A DNA stretch of 64,000 nucleotides from Nosocomiicoccus massiliensis (GCF_002871345.2 NZ_CP136964.1:1178001-1242000), one strand, 5' to 3'; positions 20,852-35,775 are shown, counted from the stretch's first letter. Made by a program: numbers and translations. Notes: generated by a model from the letters alone, not told the origin.

Positions 20852-23323
20852 TTGGCTGAACATAGTAATATTCAACCCGTAAATATTAGTAAAACGATGA
20901 AGAGTTCCTTCTTGAGCTATGCGATGAGTGTTATCGTATCACGTGCGTTACCAGATGTTCGAGACGGATTAAAGCCAGTACACCGTAGAATTTTATACGG
21001 TATGTATGATAACGGTATGACGAACGACAAACCGTTTAAAAAATCAGCACGTATCGTCGGAGACGTAATGGGTAAATATCACCCACATGGTGACTCTTCA
21101 ATTTATGAAGCGATGGTGAGACTCGCACAAGACTTCTCAACGCGTTATCCACTCGTTCATGGACAAGGGAACTTTGGTTCAATGGACGGTGATGGAGCAG
21201 CTGCACAGCGTTACACAGAAGCAAAAATGTCGAAAATCGCGATGGAACTATTAAGAGATATTAACAAAAATACGATCGATTTCGCACCAAACTACGATGA
21301 AACAGAACGGGAACCAGTCGTATTACCGGCACACTTTCCGAATTTACTCGTCAATGGTGCGTCAGGAATTGCAGTCGGTATGGCGACAAATATACCACCA
21401 CATAACTTAGTAGAATCTATTAATGGTGTCCTTGCTCTTTCAGAAAATCCAGACATTACGACGCTAGAGTTAATGGATATTATTAAAGGACCTGATTTCC
21501 CAACAGCAGGACTGATTATGGGACGCTCTGGTATTAAAAAAGCGTATGAAACAGGTCGTGGTTCGATTATTATGCGTGCGAAATGTACGATTGAAGAAAT
21601 GAAAAACGGTAAAGAACGTATCGTCGTTTCTGAAATTCCATACCAAGTAAACAAAGCACGTTTAGTCGAAAAAATCGCAGAACTTGTACGCGATAAAAAA
21701 ATCGAAGGTATTACAGATTTACGTGATGAAACGTCACTTCAAGAAGGCGTTAAAATCATCATTGAGATTCGTCGCGATCAAAACGCGAACGTTATATTAA
21801 ACAACTTATATAAACAAACACCTCTACAATTATCGTTTGGTGTCAACATGCTCGCTCTTGTAAATGGTGAACCTCAAACACTCACGTTAAAAGAGATGTT
21901 ATATCACTATCTTGAGCACCAAAAAGAAGTCGTAACAAGACGCACAGAGTTCGATTTAGATCGTGCGAAAGTACGTGCACACATTTTAGAAGGACTCATG
22001 ATTGCACTCGATCATATCGATGAAATCATCGCTTTAATTCGTGCGTCAGAAACAGATGAAGAAGCTAAATTAGGCTTAATGGAGCAATTTAGTTTATCTG
22101 AAAAGCAAGCACAAGCGATATTAGATATGAGATTACGTCGCCTTACAGGTTTAGAGCGCGACAAAATCCAATCAGAGTACGATGAGCTTATGAAAACTAT
22201 CGAATCACTTCAAGCGATTTTAGATTCTGAAGATAAACTGTTAGAGCTTATCCGTAAAGAATTAATTGAAATTCGCGATAAATATGGTGATGAGCGCCGT
22301 ACAGAAATCACTGCAGGCGCAATAGATATCGAAGATGAGGATTTAATTCCAGAAGAACAAATCGTCGTCACGTTATCTCATAAAAACTATATTAAACGTC
22401 TCCCAGCTGACACGTATCGCGCACAAAAACGCGGTGGACGCGGTATTCAAGGTATGAATACGGTGGAAGATGACTTCGTTGAAAAAATCGTAGCGATGTC
22501 GACACACGATTATTTATTATTCTTTACGAATAAAGGTCGTGTATACCGACTCAAAGGATACGAAGTTGCGGAATTATCGCGTCAATCTAAAGGTATTCCA
22601 ATCGTTAATATGATTGAAGTCGATAAAGACGAAAAAATCACGACGATGTTATCGGTTAAAGATAAAGACGGAGATACGGATGGCTATCACCTACTATTCG
22701 TTACGCGTAATGGTCTTGTGAAACGTACGAAACTATCAGAATTTAACCGTATTAATCGTAACGGTAAAATCGCAATTACGTTTAGAGATAACGATGAATT
22801 ACTCGCAGTTCGTCTTACAGACGGTCAATCAGAAGTAATCATTGGATCTAAACAAGGACAACTCATTCGTTTCGATGAAAACGACGTTCGTTCTATGGGA
22901 CGTACGGCAGCAGGTGTACTTGGAATGCGTCTACGTGAAGGTGATGAAGTCGTTGGAATTGATATATTAAAAGAAAATCAACACGTGTTAGTCGTGACAA
23001 ATAAAGGTTACGGTAAACAGACGATTGAAAGTGCGTATCGTCAAACGAAACGTGGCGGTCTCGGAGTTAAAACGATTTACTTAACTGAAAAAATCGGAGA
23101 ACTCGAGTCTATCGCTGCGGTTGACGGAAACGAAGATTTAATGGTCGTTACAAATCGTGGTGTCATTATTCGATTCGCGATTAGTGATGTATCGATTACG
23201 GGACGTAGTACTCAAGGTGTTCGTCTAATGCGCTTAGATGACTCTAACAACGTTGTTACTGTAGCGGTTGTTAAAGATGTTGAAGCGGATATTGAAGACG
23301 AAGTAGAAAATACCGAAGAATAA
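20852..23323 (+). CDS. gyrA: DNA gyrase subunit A
   Basis: 823 residues with a TTG start after AGGAGGA. The quinolone-resistance region reads [20 protein letters not shown], i.e. Ser and Glu at the positions usually mutated, so a susceptible-type sequence by inspection. Catalytic Tyr is in [11 protein letters not shown] (about residue 124). The C-terminal beta-pinwheel carries the GyrA box [11 protein letters not shown] (about 528). An acidic tail ends the protein ([11 protein letters not shown]). A strong terminator follows. Confidence 0.98.
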   Translation: MAEHSNIQPVNISKTMKSSFLSYAMSVIVSRALPDVRDGLKPVHRRILYGMYDNGMTNDKPFKKSARIVGDVMGKYHPHGDSSIYEAMVRLAQDFSTRYPLVHGQGNFGSMDGDGAAAQRYTEAKMSKIAMELLRDINKNTIDFAPNYDETEREPVVLPAHFPNLLVNGASGIAVGMATNIPPHNLVESINGVLALSENPDITTLELMDIIKGPDFPTAGLIMGRSGIKKAYETGRGSIIMRAKCTIEEMKNGKERIVVSEIPYQVNKARLVEKIAELVRDKKIEGITDLRDETSLQEGVKIIIEIRRDQNANVILNNLYKQTPLQLSFGVNMLALVNGEPQTLTLKEMLYHYLEHQKEVVTRRTEFDLDRAKVRAHILEGLMIALDHIDEIIALIRASETDEEAKLGLMEQFSLSEKQAQAILDMRLRRLTGLERDKIQSEYDELMKTIESLQAILDSEDKLLELIRKELIEIRDKYGDERRTEITAGAIDIEDEDLIPEEQIVVTLSHKNYIKRLPADTYRAQKRGGRGIQGMNTVEDDFVEKIVAMSTHDYLLFFTNKGRVYRLKGYEVAELSRQSKGIPIVNMIEVDKDEKITTMLSVKDKDGDTDGYHLLFVTRNGLVKRTKLSEFNRINRNGKIAITFRDNDELLAVRLTDGQSEVIIGSKQGQLIRFDENDVRSMGRTAAGVLGMRLREGDEVVGIDILKENQHVLVVTNKGYGKQTIESAYRQTKRGGLGVKTIYLTEKIGELESIAAVDGNEDLMVVTNRGVIIRFAISDVSITGRSTQGVRLMRLDDSNNVVTVAVVKDVEADIEDEVENTEE

Positions 23324-23326
23324 ATT

Positions 23327-23357
23327 AAAAGTTGGAGATTTTCTCCAACTTTTTTTG
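23327..23357 (+). terminator. Terminator after gyrA
   Basis: GTTGGAGA pairs with TCTCCAAC, with A and T runs extending the stem, followed by TTTTTTTG; it begins four bases past the gyrA stop. Confidence 0.9.
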
Positions 23358-23368
23358 ATTTTAAAAAA

Positions 23369-23382
23369 TGTAAACGTTATAC
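23369..23382 (+). promoter_or_regulatory. Candidate cre site before hutH
   Basis: TGTAAACGTTATAC matches 12 of 14 positions of the catabolite-responsive consensus TGWNANCGNTNWCA; it lies about 35 bases before the hutH start. CcpA control of histidine degradation is known in Bacillus, so a role here is plausible but not shown. Confidence 0.45.
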
Positions 23383-23417
23383 TGTTGTTAAATTCAGAGT
23401 TTTAAGGAGGAATTGAG

Positions 23418-24914
23418 TTGGTAGTTTTAAAATTAGATGGAAGCGCTTTAGAAATTAAGGATATTAAATCATTTTTACAACATGAAAATTCTAAAATTGA
23501 AGTGACCGAAGACGCGTATAAAAGAGTTCATGCATCAAGACAAATCGTTGAAAACATCATCGATAATGAACGTACAATTTACGGGATTACAACAGGTTTT
23601 GGACTGTTTAGTGACGTCTTAATTTCAAAAGAAAAAACATCACAGCTTCAAACAAATCTTATTCGCTCTCATGCGGTTGGTGTTGGAAATTATTTAAGTG
23701 AAAATACTGCACTACTCATGATGGTATTACGTTTAAATACAATGTTAAAAGGACATTCAGGCGTGAGAACAATTCTCGTCGATCAGTTAAAAACATTTAT
23801 TAACGAAAGAATTATTCCAGCCATTCCAGAACAAGGTTCTTTAGGTGCTTCAGGAGATCTCGCACCGTTATCTCATATGGCACTTCCACTAACTGGTGAA
23901 GGTGAAGTGTTAAAAGACGGTAAAGTGACTCCGACTATTGAAGTGTTAAAAGAAAAACAAATCGAACCAATTGAACTTGCTGCAAAAGAAGGTCTCGCTT
24001 TAATTAACGGTACACAAGCGATGACAGCAGTTGGTGTCATTACATATATCGAAGCAGAAAAGCTGATGGAAGATAGTTTATGGATTTCATCTTTAACACA
24101 TCAAAGTTTACATGGTATTACAGACGCATACGATGAAAAAATTCACATTGCACGTGGATACGATGAGCAAATTTACGTTGCGAAAAAAATGAGAGAGTAT
24201 TTAAAAGACTCAAAACTGACTACACATCAAGGTGAATTACGTGTACAAGATGCATACTCACTTCGTTGTATTCCACAAGTGCACGGCGCAAGTTTCCAAA
24301 CGTTAAAATATGTAAAAGAAAAGTTAGAAATTGAAATGAACGCTGCAAATGATAACCCATTAATATTTAGTGAAAACGAAGTCTACTCTGGTGGAAACTT
24401 CCACGGACAACCGATCGCTATCGCGATGGATTTATTAAAAATCGGTGTTGCAGAAATTGCAAATATTTCAGAAAGACGCATCGAGCGATTAGTAAACCCA
24501 GATTTAAACGACGGATTACCAGCATTTTTAAGTCCAGAAGATGGACTACAGTCAGGTGCAATGATTTTACAATATATGGCGGCAAGTTTAGTTTCTGAAA
24601 ACAAAACACTCGCACATCCAGCATCTGTTGATTCAATACCGTCTAGTGGAAACCAAGAAGATCACGTTTCTATGGGAACAATTGGTGCTAGACACGCTAG
24701 AGACATCGTGGAAAACGTTCGAAACGTCCTTGCAACTGAGTTGTTCATCGCACTAAGTGCTGTAGAAATTCGTGGTGTGGACAAACTATCACCAAAAACG
24801 AAAGAGAAATTTGACGAATATAGAAAAGTTGCGGCGTTTATCGACCAAGACCGTAAATTCTCAGATGATATCAAACAACTATCACTCGCATTACGTGCTA
24901 TTCAAAGTATTTAA
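23418..24914 (+). CDS. hutH: Histidine ammonia-lyase
   Basis: 498 residues, TTG start after AAGGAGG. The self-cyclising Ala-Ser-Gly triplet that forms the MIO cofactor is in [17 protein letters not shown] (about residues 141-157). [11 protein letters not shown] near 56 and NDNPLIF near 315 are further family marks. It converts histidine to urocanate and ammonia. It starts the hutH-hutU-hutI cluster; the order gyrA-hutH-serS is shared with Staphylococcus, but there hutU and hutI lie elsewhere as far as I recall. Confidence 0.97.
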   Translation: MVVLKLDGSALEIKDIKSFLQHENSKIEVTEDAYKRVHASRQIVENIIDNERTIYGITTGFGLFSDVLISKEKTSQLQTNLIRSHAVGVGNYLSENTALLMMVLRLNTMLKGHSGVRTILVDQLKTFINERIIPAIPEQGSLGASGDLAPLSHMALPLTGEGEVLKDGKVTPTIEVLKEKQIEPIELAAKEGLALINGTQAMTAVGVITYIEAEKLMEDSLWISSLTHQSLHGITDAYDEKIHIARGYDEQIYVAKKMREYLKDSKLTTHQGELRVQDAYSLRCIPQVHGASFQTLKYVKEKLEIEMNAANDNPLIFSENEVYSGGNFHGQPIAIAMDLLKIGVAEIANISERRIERLVNPDLNDGLPAFLSPEDGLQSGAMILQYMAASLVSENKTLAHPASVDSIPSSGNQEDHVSMGTIGARHARDIVENVRNVLATELFIALSAVEIRGVDKLSPKTKEKFDEYRKVAAFIDQDRKFSDDIKQLSLALRAIQSI

Positions 24915-24967
24915 TCGGTCTTTTTTTTATGTCATGAACTATTTTAATTTTCAAGGAGTGTTAAATT

Positions 24968-26626
24968 ATGTCAAGAAATATTCGAGCTAAAAAAGGTTTA
25001 GAAATTGAGTGTAAAGGATGGGAACAAGAAGCAGCTTTACGTATGTTATATAACAACTTAGATCCTGAGGTTGCTGAGCATCCAGAGAATTTAGTCGTAT
25101 ACGGGGGTATCGGTAAAGCAGCGCGTAACTGGGAAGCATTTGATGCGATTGTCGATACGTTAAGAAATCTTGAAGACGATGAAACGATGCTCGTTCAGTC
25201 TGGTAAACCTGTTGCGGTTTTTAAGACGCATGACGAGGCACCACGCGTACTTTTATCTAACTCAGTACTCGTACCTAAGTGGGCAAATTGGGAACACTTT
25301 AATGAGCTCGATAAAAAAGGGTTAATGATGTACGGCCAGATGACGGCTGGTTCATGGATTTATATCGGGTCTCAAGGAATCGTTCAAGGGACATACGAAT
25401 CATTTGCAGAGCTTGCGAACCAGCACTACGGTGGTAGTTTAAAAGGAACGATTACGTTAACTGCTGGACTTGGTGGTATGGGTGGTGCACAACCTCTCGC
25501 GGTATCGTTTTGTGATGGTGTGTCGATTACTGTTGAGGTCGACAAATCTCGAATTGAAAAACGAATTGAGACTGGATACTGTGACGTTATGATTGAAGAC
25601 TTAGACGAAGCATTAAAAGTCGCTGAAGAAGCGAGAGATGAAGGACGTAATTTATCGATTGGATTATTAGGAAACGCTGCAGAAATTTTACCTAAAATTC
25701 TAAATAGCGATACGAAAATCGACGTCGTTACTGACCAAACGAGTGCGCATGACCCGTTAAACGGTTATGTACCTGAAGGATACTCGTTAGAAGAAGCAAA
25801 AAAACTACGCGAAGAAAATCCTGAAAAGTATGTTGAGTTATCTACAGCCTCTATGGCAAAACACGTTGAAGCGATGCTCGGATTTAAAGAAAAAGGCGCA
25901 GTTGTTTTCGATTATGGAAACAATATTCGACAAGTTGCGTATGATTACGGTGTAAAAAATGCATTTGACTTTGGAGGATTCGTGCCACTATTCATTCGTC
26001 CATTATTCTGTGAAGGTAAAGGACCATTTAGATTTGCGGCGTTATCTGGAGACCCTAAAGATATCGAAGCGGCAGATAAAAAAATGCGTGAATTATTCCC
26101 AGATAATGACAAGTTAATTCGTTGGTTAGATATGGCTGAAGAACGTATTCACTTCCAAGGATTACCATCACGTATCGCTTGGTTAGGATACGGTGAACGT
26201 GCGAAAATGGGGTTAGCATTAAACGAAATGGTTCGTACAGGAGAAATTAGCGCACCAATCGTTATTGGACGTGACCATCTAGACTCTGGTTCAGTTGCAA
26301 GTCCTAACCGTGAAACTGAGTCGATGAAAGACGGAAGTGACGCAGTTGGTGACTGGGCAGTATTAAACGCGTTAGTGAACACGGCAGCAGGAGGATCATG
26401 GATTTCATTCCACCACGGTGGTGGTGTTGGTATGGGATACTCATTACATGCAGGAATGGTCGTCGTTGCAGATGGAACAGACAGAGCAGCGAGACGATTA
26501 GAAAGAGTATTAACTACAGATCCGGGTATGGGAGTAGTAAGACATGTTGACGCTGGATATGATATAGCAATCGAAACAGCGAAAAAATACAACATGAATA
26601 TACCAATGTTAAAGGAGAATAAATAA
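24968..26626 (+). CDS. hutU: Urocanate hydratase
   Basis: 552 residues. The NAD-binding region [20 protein letters not shown] (about residues 160-180), the catalytic-loop region [15 protein letters not shown] and [19 protein letters not shown] with the conserved Cys, and the C-terminal [18 protein letters not shown] (about 476) all match urocanase. It makes imidazolone propionate from urocanate with tightly bound NAD. CAAGGAG lies before the ATG, and its stop overlaps the hutI start by one base (TAATG). Confidence 0.97.
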   Translation: MSRNIRAKKGLEIECKGWEQEAALRMLYNNLDPEVAEHPENLVVYGGIGKAARNWEAFDAIVDTLRNLEDDETMLVQSGKPVAVFKTHDEAPRVLLSNSVLVPKWANWEHFNELDKKGLMMYGQMTAGSWIYIGSQGIVQGTYESFAELANQHYGGSLKGTITLTAGLGGMGGAQPLAVSFCDGVSITVEVDKSRIEKRIETGYCDVMIEDLDEALKVAEEARDEGRNLSIGLLGNAAEILPKILNSDTKIDVVTDQTSAHDPLNGYVPEGYSLEEAKKLREENPEKYVELSTASMAKHVEAMLGFKEKGAVVFDYGNNIRQVAYDYGVKNAFDFGGFVPLFIRPLFCEGKGPFRFAALSGDPKDIEAADKKMRELFPDNDKLIRWLDMAEERIHFQGLPSRIAWLGYGERAKMGLALNEMVRTGEISAPIVIGRDHLDSGSVASPNRETESMKDGSDAVGDWAVLNALVNTAAGGSWISFHHGGGVGMGYSLHAGMVVVADGTDRAARRLERVLTTDPGMGVVRHVDAGYDIAIETAKKYNMNIPMLKENK

Positions 26627-27864
26627 TGTCGACAACAATTATTAAAAATATTGGTGAGTTAGTATTACCAAAGAAATCAACACGTGCATTAAAAGGAAAA
26701 GAGATGGACGAGTTATTAATCGTGAAAGACGGTATGGTCGTCATTGAAGACGGTAAAGTCATCTATAGTGGTGAAAAGACAGATGATTATACAGCAGATC
26801 AAGAAATTGATGCTGAAGGAAAGCTTGTCACACCTGCTCTAGTCGACCCTCATACACACGTCGTTCATGGTGGATCACGTGAGCACGAGTTAGCGTTAAA
26901 AATTCAGGGTGTCGATTATTTAGAGATTTTAGAACAAGGTGGCGGTATTTTAAATACTGTTGAAGCGACTAAAAAAGCATCGTTTGATGAGTTGTTAGAA
27001 AAAGCATCGAAAAACATTATCCGTATGATTCAGCACGGTGTATTAACAGTAGAATCAAAAAGTGGATATGGTCTCGATTTAGAAAATGAATTAAAACAAT
27101 TAAAAGTATCACACGCACTTGAAGAAAAGTTTCCAATCACAATGAAACATACGTACTTAGGTCCACACGCAGTACCTAAAGGCCGAGAAAACGAAGAATT
27201 TTTACAAGAGATGACAGATTTACTTCAAAACGATGAAATTAAAAAGCTATCTGATTTTGCAGATATATTTACTGAAACAGGAGTTTTCAGCGTTGAGGAG
27301 TCAAGACGTTATATGGAAGCAGCTAAAGAAGCGGGATACGATTTAAAAATCCATGCAGATGAAATCGATCCACTCGGTGGTTTAGGTCTCGCTATCGAAC
27401 AAGGTGCAGTCAGTGCAGATCATTTAGTCGCCGCTTCAGATAAAGACAAAAAAGCATTGAAAGATAGCGACACAATCGCTGTACTTCTACCAGGTACAAC
27501 GTTCTATTTAGGAAAAGACGATTATGCTGATGCACGTGGAATGATTGATAACGGTGGAGCTGTAGCTCTCGCGACGGACTTTAACCCTGGAAGCTGTGTG
27601 ACAGATAACTTACAAATGATTATGACAATCGGTGCAATCAAACTTAGAATGACACCAAAAGAAGTATGGAACGCAGTAACAGTAAACGCAGCACACGCAA
27701 TTAAAACAGATCGTGGTACGTTAGATGCTGGAGATGATGCGAACCTCGTCATTTGGAACGCACCAAACCACGAATACGTACCGTATCATTATGGTGTAAA
27801 CCATGCATCAAAAGTAATTGCTAATGGTCAAGTCGTTTTTGAGCAACCTGGACTTAACCTATAG
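26626..27864 (+). CDS. hutI: Imidazolonepropionase
   Basis: 412 residues of the amidohydrolase superfamily: metal site [17 protein letters not shown] (about 73-89), [36 protein letters not shown] near 243, and [10 protein letters not shown] near 319. It opens the imidazolone ring to give N-formimino-glutamate. It is coupled to hutU by a one-base overlap. No hutG or other enzyme for formiminoglutamate follows; the next element is the serS leader. Confidence 0.96.
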   Translation: MSTTIIKNIGELVLPKKSTRALKGKEMDELLIVKDGMVVIEDGKVIYSGEKTDDYTADQEIDAEGKLVTPALVDPHTHVVHGGSREHELALKIQGVDYLEILEQGGGILNTVEATKKASFDELLEKASKNIIRMIQHGVLTVESKSGYGLDLENELKQLKVSHALEEKFPITMKHTYLGPHAVPKGRENEEFLQEMTDLLQNDEIKKLSDFADIFTETGVFSVEESRRYMEAAKEAGYDLKIHADEIDPLGGLGLAIEQGAVSADHLVAASDKDKKALKDSDTIAVLLPGTTFYLGKDDYADARGMIDNGGAVALATDFNPGSCVTDNLQMIMTIGAIKLRMTPKEVWNAVTVNAAHAIKTDRGTLDAGDDANLVIWNAPNHEYVPYHYGVNHASKVIANGQVVFEQPGLNL

Positions 27865-27870
27865 TCATTA

Positions 27871-27899
27871 TTGAAAATAACGAAGAAAATTATTATAAT
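27871..27899 (+). promoter_or_regulatory. Promoter of serS leader
   Basis: TTGAAA (27871-27876), 17 bases, TATAAT (27894-27899), directly upstream of the T-box leader. Confidence 0.72.
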
Positions 27900-27905
27900 A
27901 AAAGT

Positions 27906-28130
27906 AATCAAATAACATTTACTTGTGAGATGCAGTAACATTCGCCCTACTTTTAGAGAGACTATGGTTGGTGAGAATAGTTAGTAAGCGATGTGAATTT
28001 CTATCTCTATTACAGCAAGTAAACGAAGTTCACTTCGTTTTAAAATGAGATGCATACGTTAAACGTATGTAATTAGGGTGGCAACGCGTATATAACCACG
28101 TCCCTTTTGTATATTGGGGCGTGGTTTTTT
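27906..28130 (+). promoter_or_regulatory. T-box leader of serS
   Basis: The hallmark T-box sequence AGGGTGGCAACGCG lies at 28075-28088, where ACC of uncharged tRNA pairs with GGT. Stem I is bounded by TAGAGAG and its partner CTCTA (about 27953 and 28012), and the loop just before the latter holds TTCTA, giving UCU (Ser) as the likely specifier. The terminator CCACGTCCC/GGGGCGTGG followed by TTTTTT is at 28096-28130. Low charging of serine tRNA should favour read-through into serS. Confidence 0.92.
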
Positions 28131-28161
28131 GTATCTACAAGTAAATTTAGGAGGAAAATAA

Positions 28162-29439
<1,278 letters not shown>

Positions 29440-29451
29440 TAATATTATTGA

Positions 29452-29480
29452 ATGCTCCTATTTCATAGGAGCATATTTTT
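29452..29480 (+). terminator. Terminator after serS
   Basis: ATGCTCCTA and TAGGAGCAT form a 9-base perfect stem around TTTCA, followed by ATTTTTAT. Confidence 0.88.
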
Positions 29481-29501
29481 ATAAGCTTAGGGTGTGTAAT
29501 T

Positions 29502-30422
29502 TTGAAACAAGATATACCTTATTTAAAAGTCGTATCAGCAATCGCTGTGAGTTTAATATTATTTTTACTAACCGACTTTACATTTATACTCGGATTTTTA
29601 CTCGTTCCGTTTGTCATCTATTTATTATTAGATATTAAGTTCAAATCTGATCGTACATTCTTTATAACGGTTTTCATCATATGGATTCCAACACTATACG
29701 GATTTTCAATACTATCATTTGTGATGTTTATCGTTATCGTGTGTTCAGTCTTATTACTTGAAGGTACGTTGAAGCAACGTTTCACACAAGAAGTTACACT
29801 TACATATTTAACGTTTTTAATGGGTATACTATCGTTATCTAGTGTGCTTATTCTTCAAGCATTTAAGGTAATACCATCTTTTGGAAATATAGAGTCACGA
29901 ATGATTGCGTGGTACACAGAACAATTAAATGACGTATCGAGCATTACCGGTCAAACATTTGATACAGAAATGATTATTCAATCTGTAAAAGGATTTTTCA
30001 CATTAATTCCATCACAATTTTTTGTAGTGAGTTTTGTGATTGCACTCTATACGGTACTAATGATTCGAGTATTAGTCACAGACAAATCTCAACTTTGGAC
30101 ATATGTACCATTTAGTAAATGGGTTTTCCCGAGAAATATCGCTTATATTTATTTTGGATTTATGATCTTAACGCTATTTCAAAATACGTTAGGTGATGCA
30201 GTTTATGCGATTGTCATGAACTCAATGGTAATTTTAGAGTGGATTATATACATACATGGTTTAGCATTTGTTTTATACTTTTTAAAACATAAAGAACTTA
30301 ACATTGTATGGATTGTACTCATTATGATTGTTTCAGTCATTCTTAAACCAATTACATTATTTGTTGGATTTATAGATATGTTATTTAGATTTAGACGACG
30401 TATTGAGACAGGGGGGAAATAG
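29502..30422 (+). CDS. YybS family (DUF2232) membrane protein
   Basis: 306 residues with a TTG start (AGGGTG upstream) and roughly eight hydrophobic helices spread over the full length (for example VSAIAVSLILFLLTDFTFIL and FVVSFVIALYTVLMIRVLV). Its position just before gdpP-rplI-dnaB is that of yybS in Bacillus and its Staphylococcus counterpart. The function is unknown. It lies three bases before gdpP, so the two are probably co-expressed. The family call rests on topology plus neighbourhood. Confidence 0.8.
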   Translation: MKQDIPYLKVVSAIAVSLILFLLTDFTFILGFLLVPFVIYLLLDIKFKSDRTFFITVFIIWIPTLYGFSILSFVMFIVIVCSVLLLEGTLKQRFTQEVTLTYLTFLMGILSLSSVLILQAFKVIPSFGNIESRMIAWYTEQLNDVSSITGQTFDTEMIIQSVKGFFTLIPSQFFVVSFVIALYTVLMIRVLVTDKSQLWTYVPFSKWVFPRNIAYIYFGFMILTLFQNTLGDAVYAIVMNSMVILEWIIYIHGLAFVLYFLKHKELNIVWIVLIMIVSVILKPITLFVGFIDMLFRFRRRIETGGK

Positions 30423-30425
30423 CAC

Positions 30426-32402
30426 ATGTTTAAAGTACTCGATAAAAAACTCATACTCATTCCGTTTAGTATTATTCTTTTACACATCGTGATATTGAGT
30501 ACATTTATATTTATCAACCACTTTAGTTTTGGAGTACTGAGTTTCTTAGTAAGTGGGATTTTATTAGCGCTCGTATATATATACGCTAATCGTTGGCTAA
30601 CATTATCAGAAAAAAATTTAAGAGTGTTAGCAGATGATATCGCAAAAGGAAAAGAGTACACGGCAGACCATATGCCAGTCGGTATGATTATGATCAATGA
30701 TGACGACGAAATTATATGGATGAACGCCTACATGGAAGAAGAGATGCCAGAAGAACTGTACAACGAACCGATTAACACCGTATTTCCGAATTTGTTAACG
30801 ATGATTAAAACAAACAATCTAACTCAGACGGAAACAGTCTATGAAGATAAGTCATACAAAGTTTTTTATGAAGAAGAGTTATCGATGCTTCATTTTATTG
30901 ATATTACAAATGAAAAGAAATTAAGAAAAAAACTCGATGATAGAAAACCTGTAATTGGTATTTTATTTCTAGATAACTATGATGATGTCACTCAAAACAT
31001 GACGGAAAACTTAAAAAGTGAGTTAAATAACCTCATTATGTCAACGATTAACGAATGGGCTGAAGAACACCATGTGTACATTCGTAGATTTTCAAATGAC
31101 CGTTTTATGATTGTTATGGAAAATATCAGTCTTGAAGCGGTCGAGGACACACGTTTTCAACTACTCGATAAAGTGCGTGAATCTACTCAAGAAATGGGCG
31201 CACAGGTTACGTTATCTATCGGTCTTGGTGAAGGATCGACAGATTACATTGAAATCGGACAACTCGCACAATCTGCGTTAGACTTAGCGCTCGGACGCGG
31301 TGGTGACCAAGTAGCAATTAAAGCAGTGAACGGTTCAGCACGTTTTTATGGTGGTAAAACAGATCCGATGGAAAAACGTACACGCGTAAAAGCTCGTGTT
31401 ATGGCGCATGCCCTACGTGACTTGTTACTTGAAGGTGAAAATGTCTTAATTATGGGGCATAAAAATCCTGACGTCGACTCAATCGGTGCGAGTATTGGTG
31501 TTGCGAAAATCGCAAAATCAAACGGAATCGATGCACATATTGTATTAAATGAGTCAGACTTAGACGATACGTTAACACGTATGATGAACGAAGTACGTGA
31601 CCACGAACATATATATGAAACATTTATTTCATCAGAAGATGCATTTGACTTAATGACGCCAGGCACGACAGTCGTCGTCGTTGATACGCATCGACCATCG
31701 ATGGTGCTCGATACCGATATTTTAAATAAAGCAACGCGTAAAGTTGTTATCGACCACCATAGACGTGCGGATGAAATGATTTCTAACCCACTACTTGTGT
31801 ACATGGAACCATATGCATCTAGTGCATGTGAACTTGTCGCAGAGCTACTTGAGTATCAGTATCAAGAACATAAAATGTCACGTTTAGAAGCGACGATTAT
31901 GTTGACGGGTATTATCGTCGATACGAGAAACTATACGTTACGTACAGGTAGTCGTACGTTTGATGCAGCGAGTTACTTACGTTCAAACGGTGCTGACCCA
32001 GTACTCGCTCAGACGTTCTTAAAAGATGATATCGATACGTTTATCGCACGTAGTGATCTCATAAAATCTGCTGAGATAGACTCTGATGGTATTGCGATCG
32101 TTAAAGCAGACCAAACGATGACATATCATCCAGTCACTGTCGCACAAGCAGCTGACTCTCTACTTCAAATTGAAGGTGTACGTGCATCGTTTGTTATTGC
32201 GACACGGGAAGATGATTCAATTGGAATTTCTGCACGATCTTTAGGAGATATTAATGTACAAATTATTATGGAAGAGCTCGGCGGCGGTGGGCATTTAACA
32301 AACGCTGCAACGAGACGTACAGATGTGACGATGGACGAGTTATATGACGAGTTAAAACATGTCATAGACCAAATGAAAGATATTAGGAGTGAAGAAGAAT
32401 GA
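30426..32402 (+). CDS. gdpP: Cyclic-di-AMP phosphodiesterase GdpP
   Basis: 658 residues: two membrane helices (about 10-30 and 36-56), a PAS-like domain (about 75-145, [20 protein letters not shown]), a degenerate GGDEF domain (about 175-300; no GGDEF motif, the corresponding stretch being [12 protein letters not shown]), then the DHH-DHHA1 catalytic part with [18 protein letters not shown] (about 343), [16 protein letters not shown] and [12 protein letters not shown] near the end. It hydrolyses c-di-AMP and so affects potassium balance, wall stress and beta-lactam tolerance in staphylococci. Its stop overlaps rplI by four bases. Confidence 0.96.
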   Translation: MFKVLDKKLILIPFSIILLHIVILSTFIFINHFSFGVLSFLVSGILLALVYIYANRWLTLSEKNLRVLADDIAKGKEYTADHMPVGMIMINDDDEIIWMNAYMEEEMPEELYNEPINTVFPNLLTMIKTNNLTQTETVYEDKSYKVFYEEELSMLHFIDITNEKKLRKKLDDRKPVIGILFLDNYDDVTQNMTENLKSELNNLIMSTINEWAEEHHVYIRRFSNDRFMIVMENISLEAVEDTRFQLLDKVRESTQEMGAQVTLSIGLGEGSTDYIEIGQLAQSALDLALGRGGDQVAIKAVNGSARFYGGKTDPMEKRTRVKARVMAHALRDLLLEGENVLIMGHKNPDVDSIGASIGVAKIAKSNGIDAHIVLNESDLDDTLTRMMNEVRDHEHIYETFISSEDAFDLMTPGTTVVVVDTHRPSMVLDTDILNKATRKVVIDHHRRADEMISNPLLVYMEPYASSACELVAELLEYQYQEHKMSRLEATIMLTGIIVDTRNYTLRTGSRTFDAASYLRSNGADPVLAQTFLKDDIDTFIARSDLIKSAEIDSDGIAIVKADQTMTYHPVTVAQAADSLLQIEGVRASFVIATREDDSIGISARSLGDINVQIIMEELGGGGHLTNAATRRTDVTMDELYDELKHVIDQMKDIRSEEE

Positions 32403-32845
32403 AAGTCATTCTATTAAAAGATGTTAAGAATATCGGTAAAGCAGGAGAAGTAAAAGAAGTTGCTGCAGGTTATGCACAAAACTTTTTATTTAAAAAAGGA
32501 CTTGCAGAAGAAGCTACTCCAGCTAACTTAAAAAAATTAGAAGCTCAACAAGAACAAAAACGTGAAGCAGCACGTGAAGAGCTTGAGGACGCAAAAGCGT
32601 TAAAGGAAAAATTAGAACAGTTAGAAGTTACGATTAAAATGAAATCTGGTGAAGATGGTCGTCTATTCGGTTCAGTGAGTTCTAAACAAGTCATTGAAGC
32701 GTATAAAAAAGAACATGACATTAAACTCGACCGTAGAAAATTAGATATGCCTGAACCGCTAAAAGCACTTGGATATCATAAAGTAGATGTGAAGTTACAT
32801 CAAGAAGTTACTGCAGTACTTAAAATTCACGTCGTAGAACAGTAA
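32399..32845 (+). CDS. rplI: 50S ribosomal protein L9
   Basis: 148 residues: N-terminal rRNA-binding domain [20 protein letters not shown] with the [17 protein letters not shown] turn, a long connecting helix (about 42-74, Lys/Glu/Ala-rich) and a C-terminal globular domain ending [16 protein letters not shown]. It overlaps gdpP by ATGA and lies 11 bases before dnaB, so the three share a transcript. Confidence 0.97.
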   Translation: MKVILLKDVKNIGKAGEVKEVAAGYAQNFLFKKGLAEEATPANLKKLEAQQEQKREAAREELEDAKALKEKLEQLEVTIKMKSGEDGRLFGSVSSKQVIEAYKKEHDIKLDRRKLDMPEPLKALGYHKVDVKLHQEVTAVLKIHVVEQ

Positions 32846-32856
32846 GAGGTGTCGTC

Positions 32857-34263
32857 ATGGAAAATAACAATCATTTTCCGCGTCAAATGCCACATAGTAC
32901 CGATGCAGAACAAGCACTACTCGGTGCGGTTTTAATAAATCCAGAGATTATGATAGACGTCGAGACGACGTTAGAAATCGATGATTTTTATGAACGCGCA
33001 CACCAACTCATTTATAGTAGTATGCTCGAGGTAAATCAAGCGAATAAAAAGATTAGCCCACTACTACTCATGGAACACTTTAAAGTAAAAAATATAGTCA
33101 ATGATGTCGGTGGATTATCGTATTTAACAAATTTATTTGAAATGTCACCGACGTCATCCAATTGGGAAGAATATGCAGATATTATACGTAAAAATTCGTT
33201 GAGACGTGTTCTAATTCGAAAAGCAGAGCGTCTATCATTAGATAGTTTCAACCCTGAGACTAATGTCGAGGAATTAATTGCTGAAGCAGAAAAATCGATG
33301 ATGGATATCGAAAAAGACCGTAGACGTGACGGATTTAAAACGATGAGAGATGTCGTTTACGATATTTTCACAGAAATCGATGAATACTCTAAACTCGATA
33401 ACAAAGGTATTACAGGGATACCAACAGGTTATCGACAACTCGATAAAATGACGAGTGGTCTACAACCGAATGATCTAATCATTCTCGCAGCGCGTCCGTC
33501 GATGGGTAAAACAGCTTTTGCATTAAACATTGCAGAAAACGTAGGAATGTCTAGCACTAATAAAAATACAGTCGCAATATTCTCACTCGAAATGGGTGCA
33601 GAACAACTCGCGACACGTATGATTTCAAGTGTTGGACATATCGATTCATCGAGTTTAAGAAATAGACAGCTCAACCAAGAAGAATGGGACAACTTAGCAC
33701 ACGTTACTGGTAAATTATCAGATACAAATATTTTCATAGATGATACACCAGGTATACGTGTAAATGAGATTCGTTCAAAGTGTATTAAGCTAAAAGCACA
33801 ACACGGTCTCGATTTAATTATTATCGACTACTTACAACTAATTCAAGGATCTAGTCGAAGAAATAGTGAAAATAGACAACAAGAAGTATCTGAAATTTCA
33901 CGTATGTTAAAAGCTCTGGCACGTGAAATGGAATGTCCAGTCATTGCATTGTCTCAGCTCTCACGTAGTGTTGAATCTAGGCAAGATAAACGTCCGATGA
34001 TGAGTGACTTACGTGAATCTGGATCGATTGAGCAAGATGCGGACATCGTTGCATTTTTATATCGTGATGATTATTACAATCGCGGTGAAGGTGAAGACGA
34101 TGAAGGCGCACAAAGTACTCAAGATGAAATAGAAATCATCATTGCAAAACATCGTAACGGACCGACTGGAACAGTTAAATTAATGTTTAATAAACAACAT
34201 AGTAACTTTATAGATCTTGCGGTTCAAGAATTTGAAGATGGATACATCCCACCGGGGAGCTAA
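32857..34263 (+). CDS. dnaB: Replicative DNA helicase
   Basis: 468 residues: helical N-terminal domain (PHSTDAEQALLGAVLINPE) and RecA-like C-terminal domain with Walker A LAARPSMGKTAFALNIAENV (about 209-228), VAIFSLEMGAEQLATRM, Walker B LIIIDYLQLIQG and the arginine-finger region MSDLRESGSIEQDADIVAFLYR. The hexamer unwinds DNA at the fork. Named dnaC in Bacillus. The terminator at 34269 ends the gdpP-rplI-dnaB unit. Confidence 0.97.
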   Translation: MENNNHFPRQMPHSTDAEQALLGAVLINPEIMIDVETTLEIDDFYERAHQLIYSSMLEVNQANKKISPLLLMEHFKVKNIVNDVGGLSYLTNLFEMSPTSSNWEEYADIIRKNSLRRVLIRKAERLSLDSFNPETNVEELIAEAEKSMMDIEKDRRRDGFKTMRDVVYDIFTEIDEYSKLDNKGITGIPTGYRQLDKMTSGLQPNDLIILAARPSMGKTAFALNIAENVGMSSTNKNTVAIFSLEMGAEQLATRMISSVGHIDSSSLRNRQLNQEEWDNLAHVTGKLSDTNIFIDDTPGIRVNEIRSKCIKLKAQHGLDLIIIDYLQLIQGSSRRNSENRQQEVSEISRMLKALAREMECPVIALSQLSRSVESRQDKRPMMSDLRESGSIEQDADIVAFLYRDDYYNRGEGEDDEGAQSTQDEIEIIIAKHRNGPTGTVKLMFNKQHSNFIDLAVQEFEDGYIPPGS

Positions 34264-34268
34264 CATTA

Positions 34269-34301
34269 AAGCACTTCTAAACGTTTAGAAGTGCTTATTT
34301 T
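34269..34301 (+). terminator. Terminator after dnaB
   Basis: AAGCACTTCTAAACGTTTAGAAGTGCTT is a 14-base self-complementary hairpin followed by ATTTTAATT. Confidence 0.87.
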
Positions 34302-34313
34302 AATTGATTTTAG

Positions 34314-35657
<1,344 letters not shown>

Positions 35658-35663
35658 TATTTA

Positions 35664-35696
35664 AAGGCTATCTCAAAACGAGATAGCCCTTTTCTT
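35664..35696 (+). terminator. Terminator after purA
   Basis: GGCTATCTC and GAGATAGCC pair around a 5-base loop, followed by CTTTTCTTATT. Confidence 0.85.
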
Positions 35697-35775
35697 ATTC
35701 ATACCAAATTTTTCAATAAAAAATCTAATCAAAAGATTAATTAGAAAAAAACTTTTAAAAATATTCAAAAAAACC

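Noticed and set aside
32165-33737. Minus-strand frames opposite gdpP and dnaB
   Set aside because: Shadow frames of conserved plus-strand genes; low complexity Ser/Ile content and no start signals.
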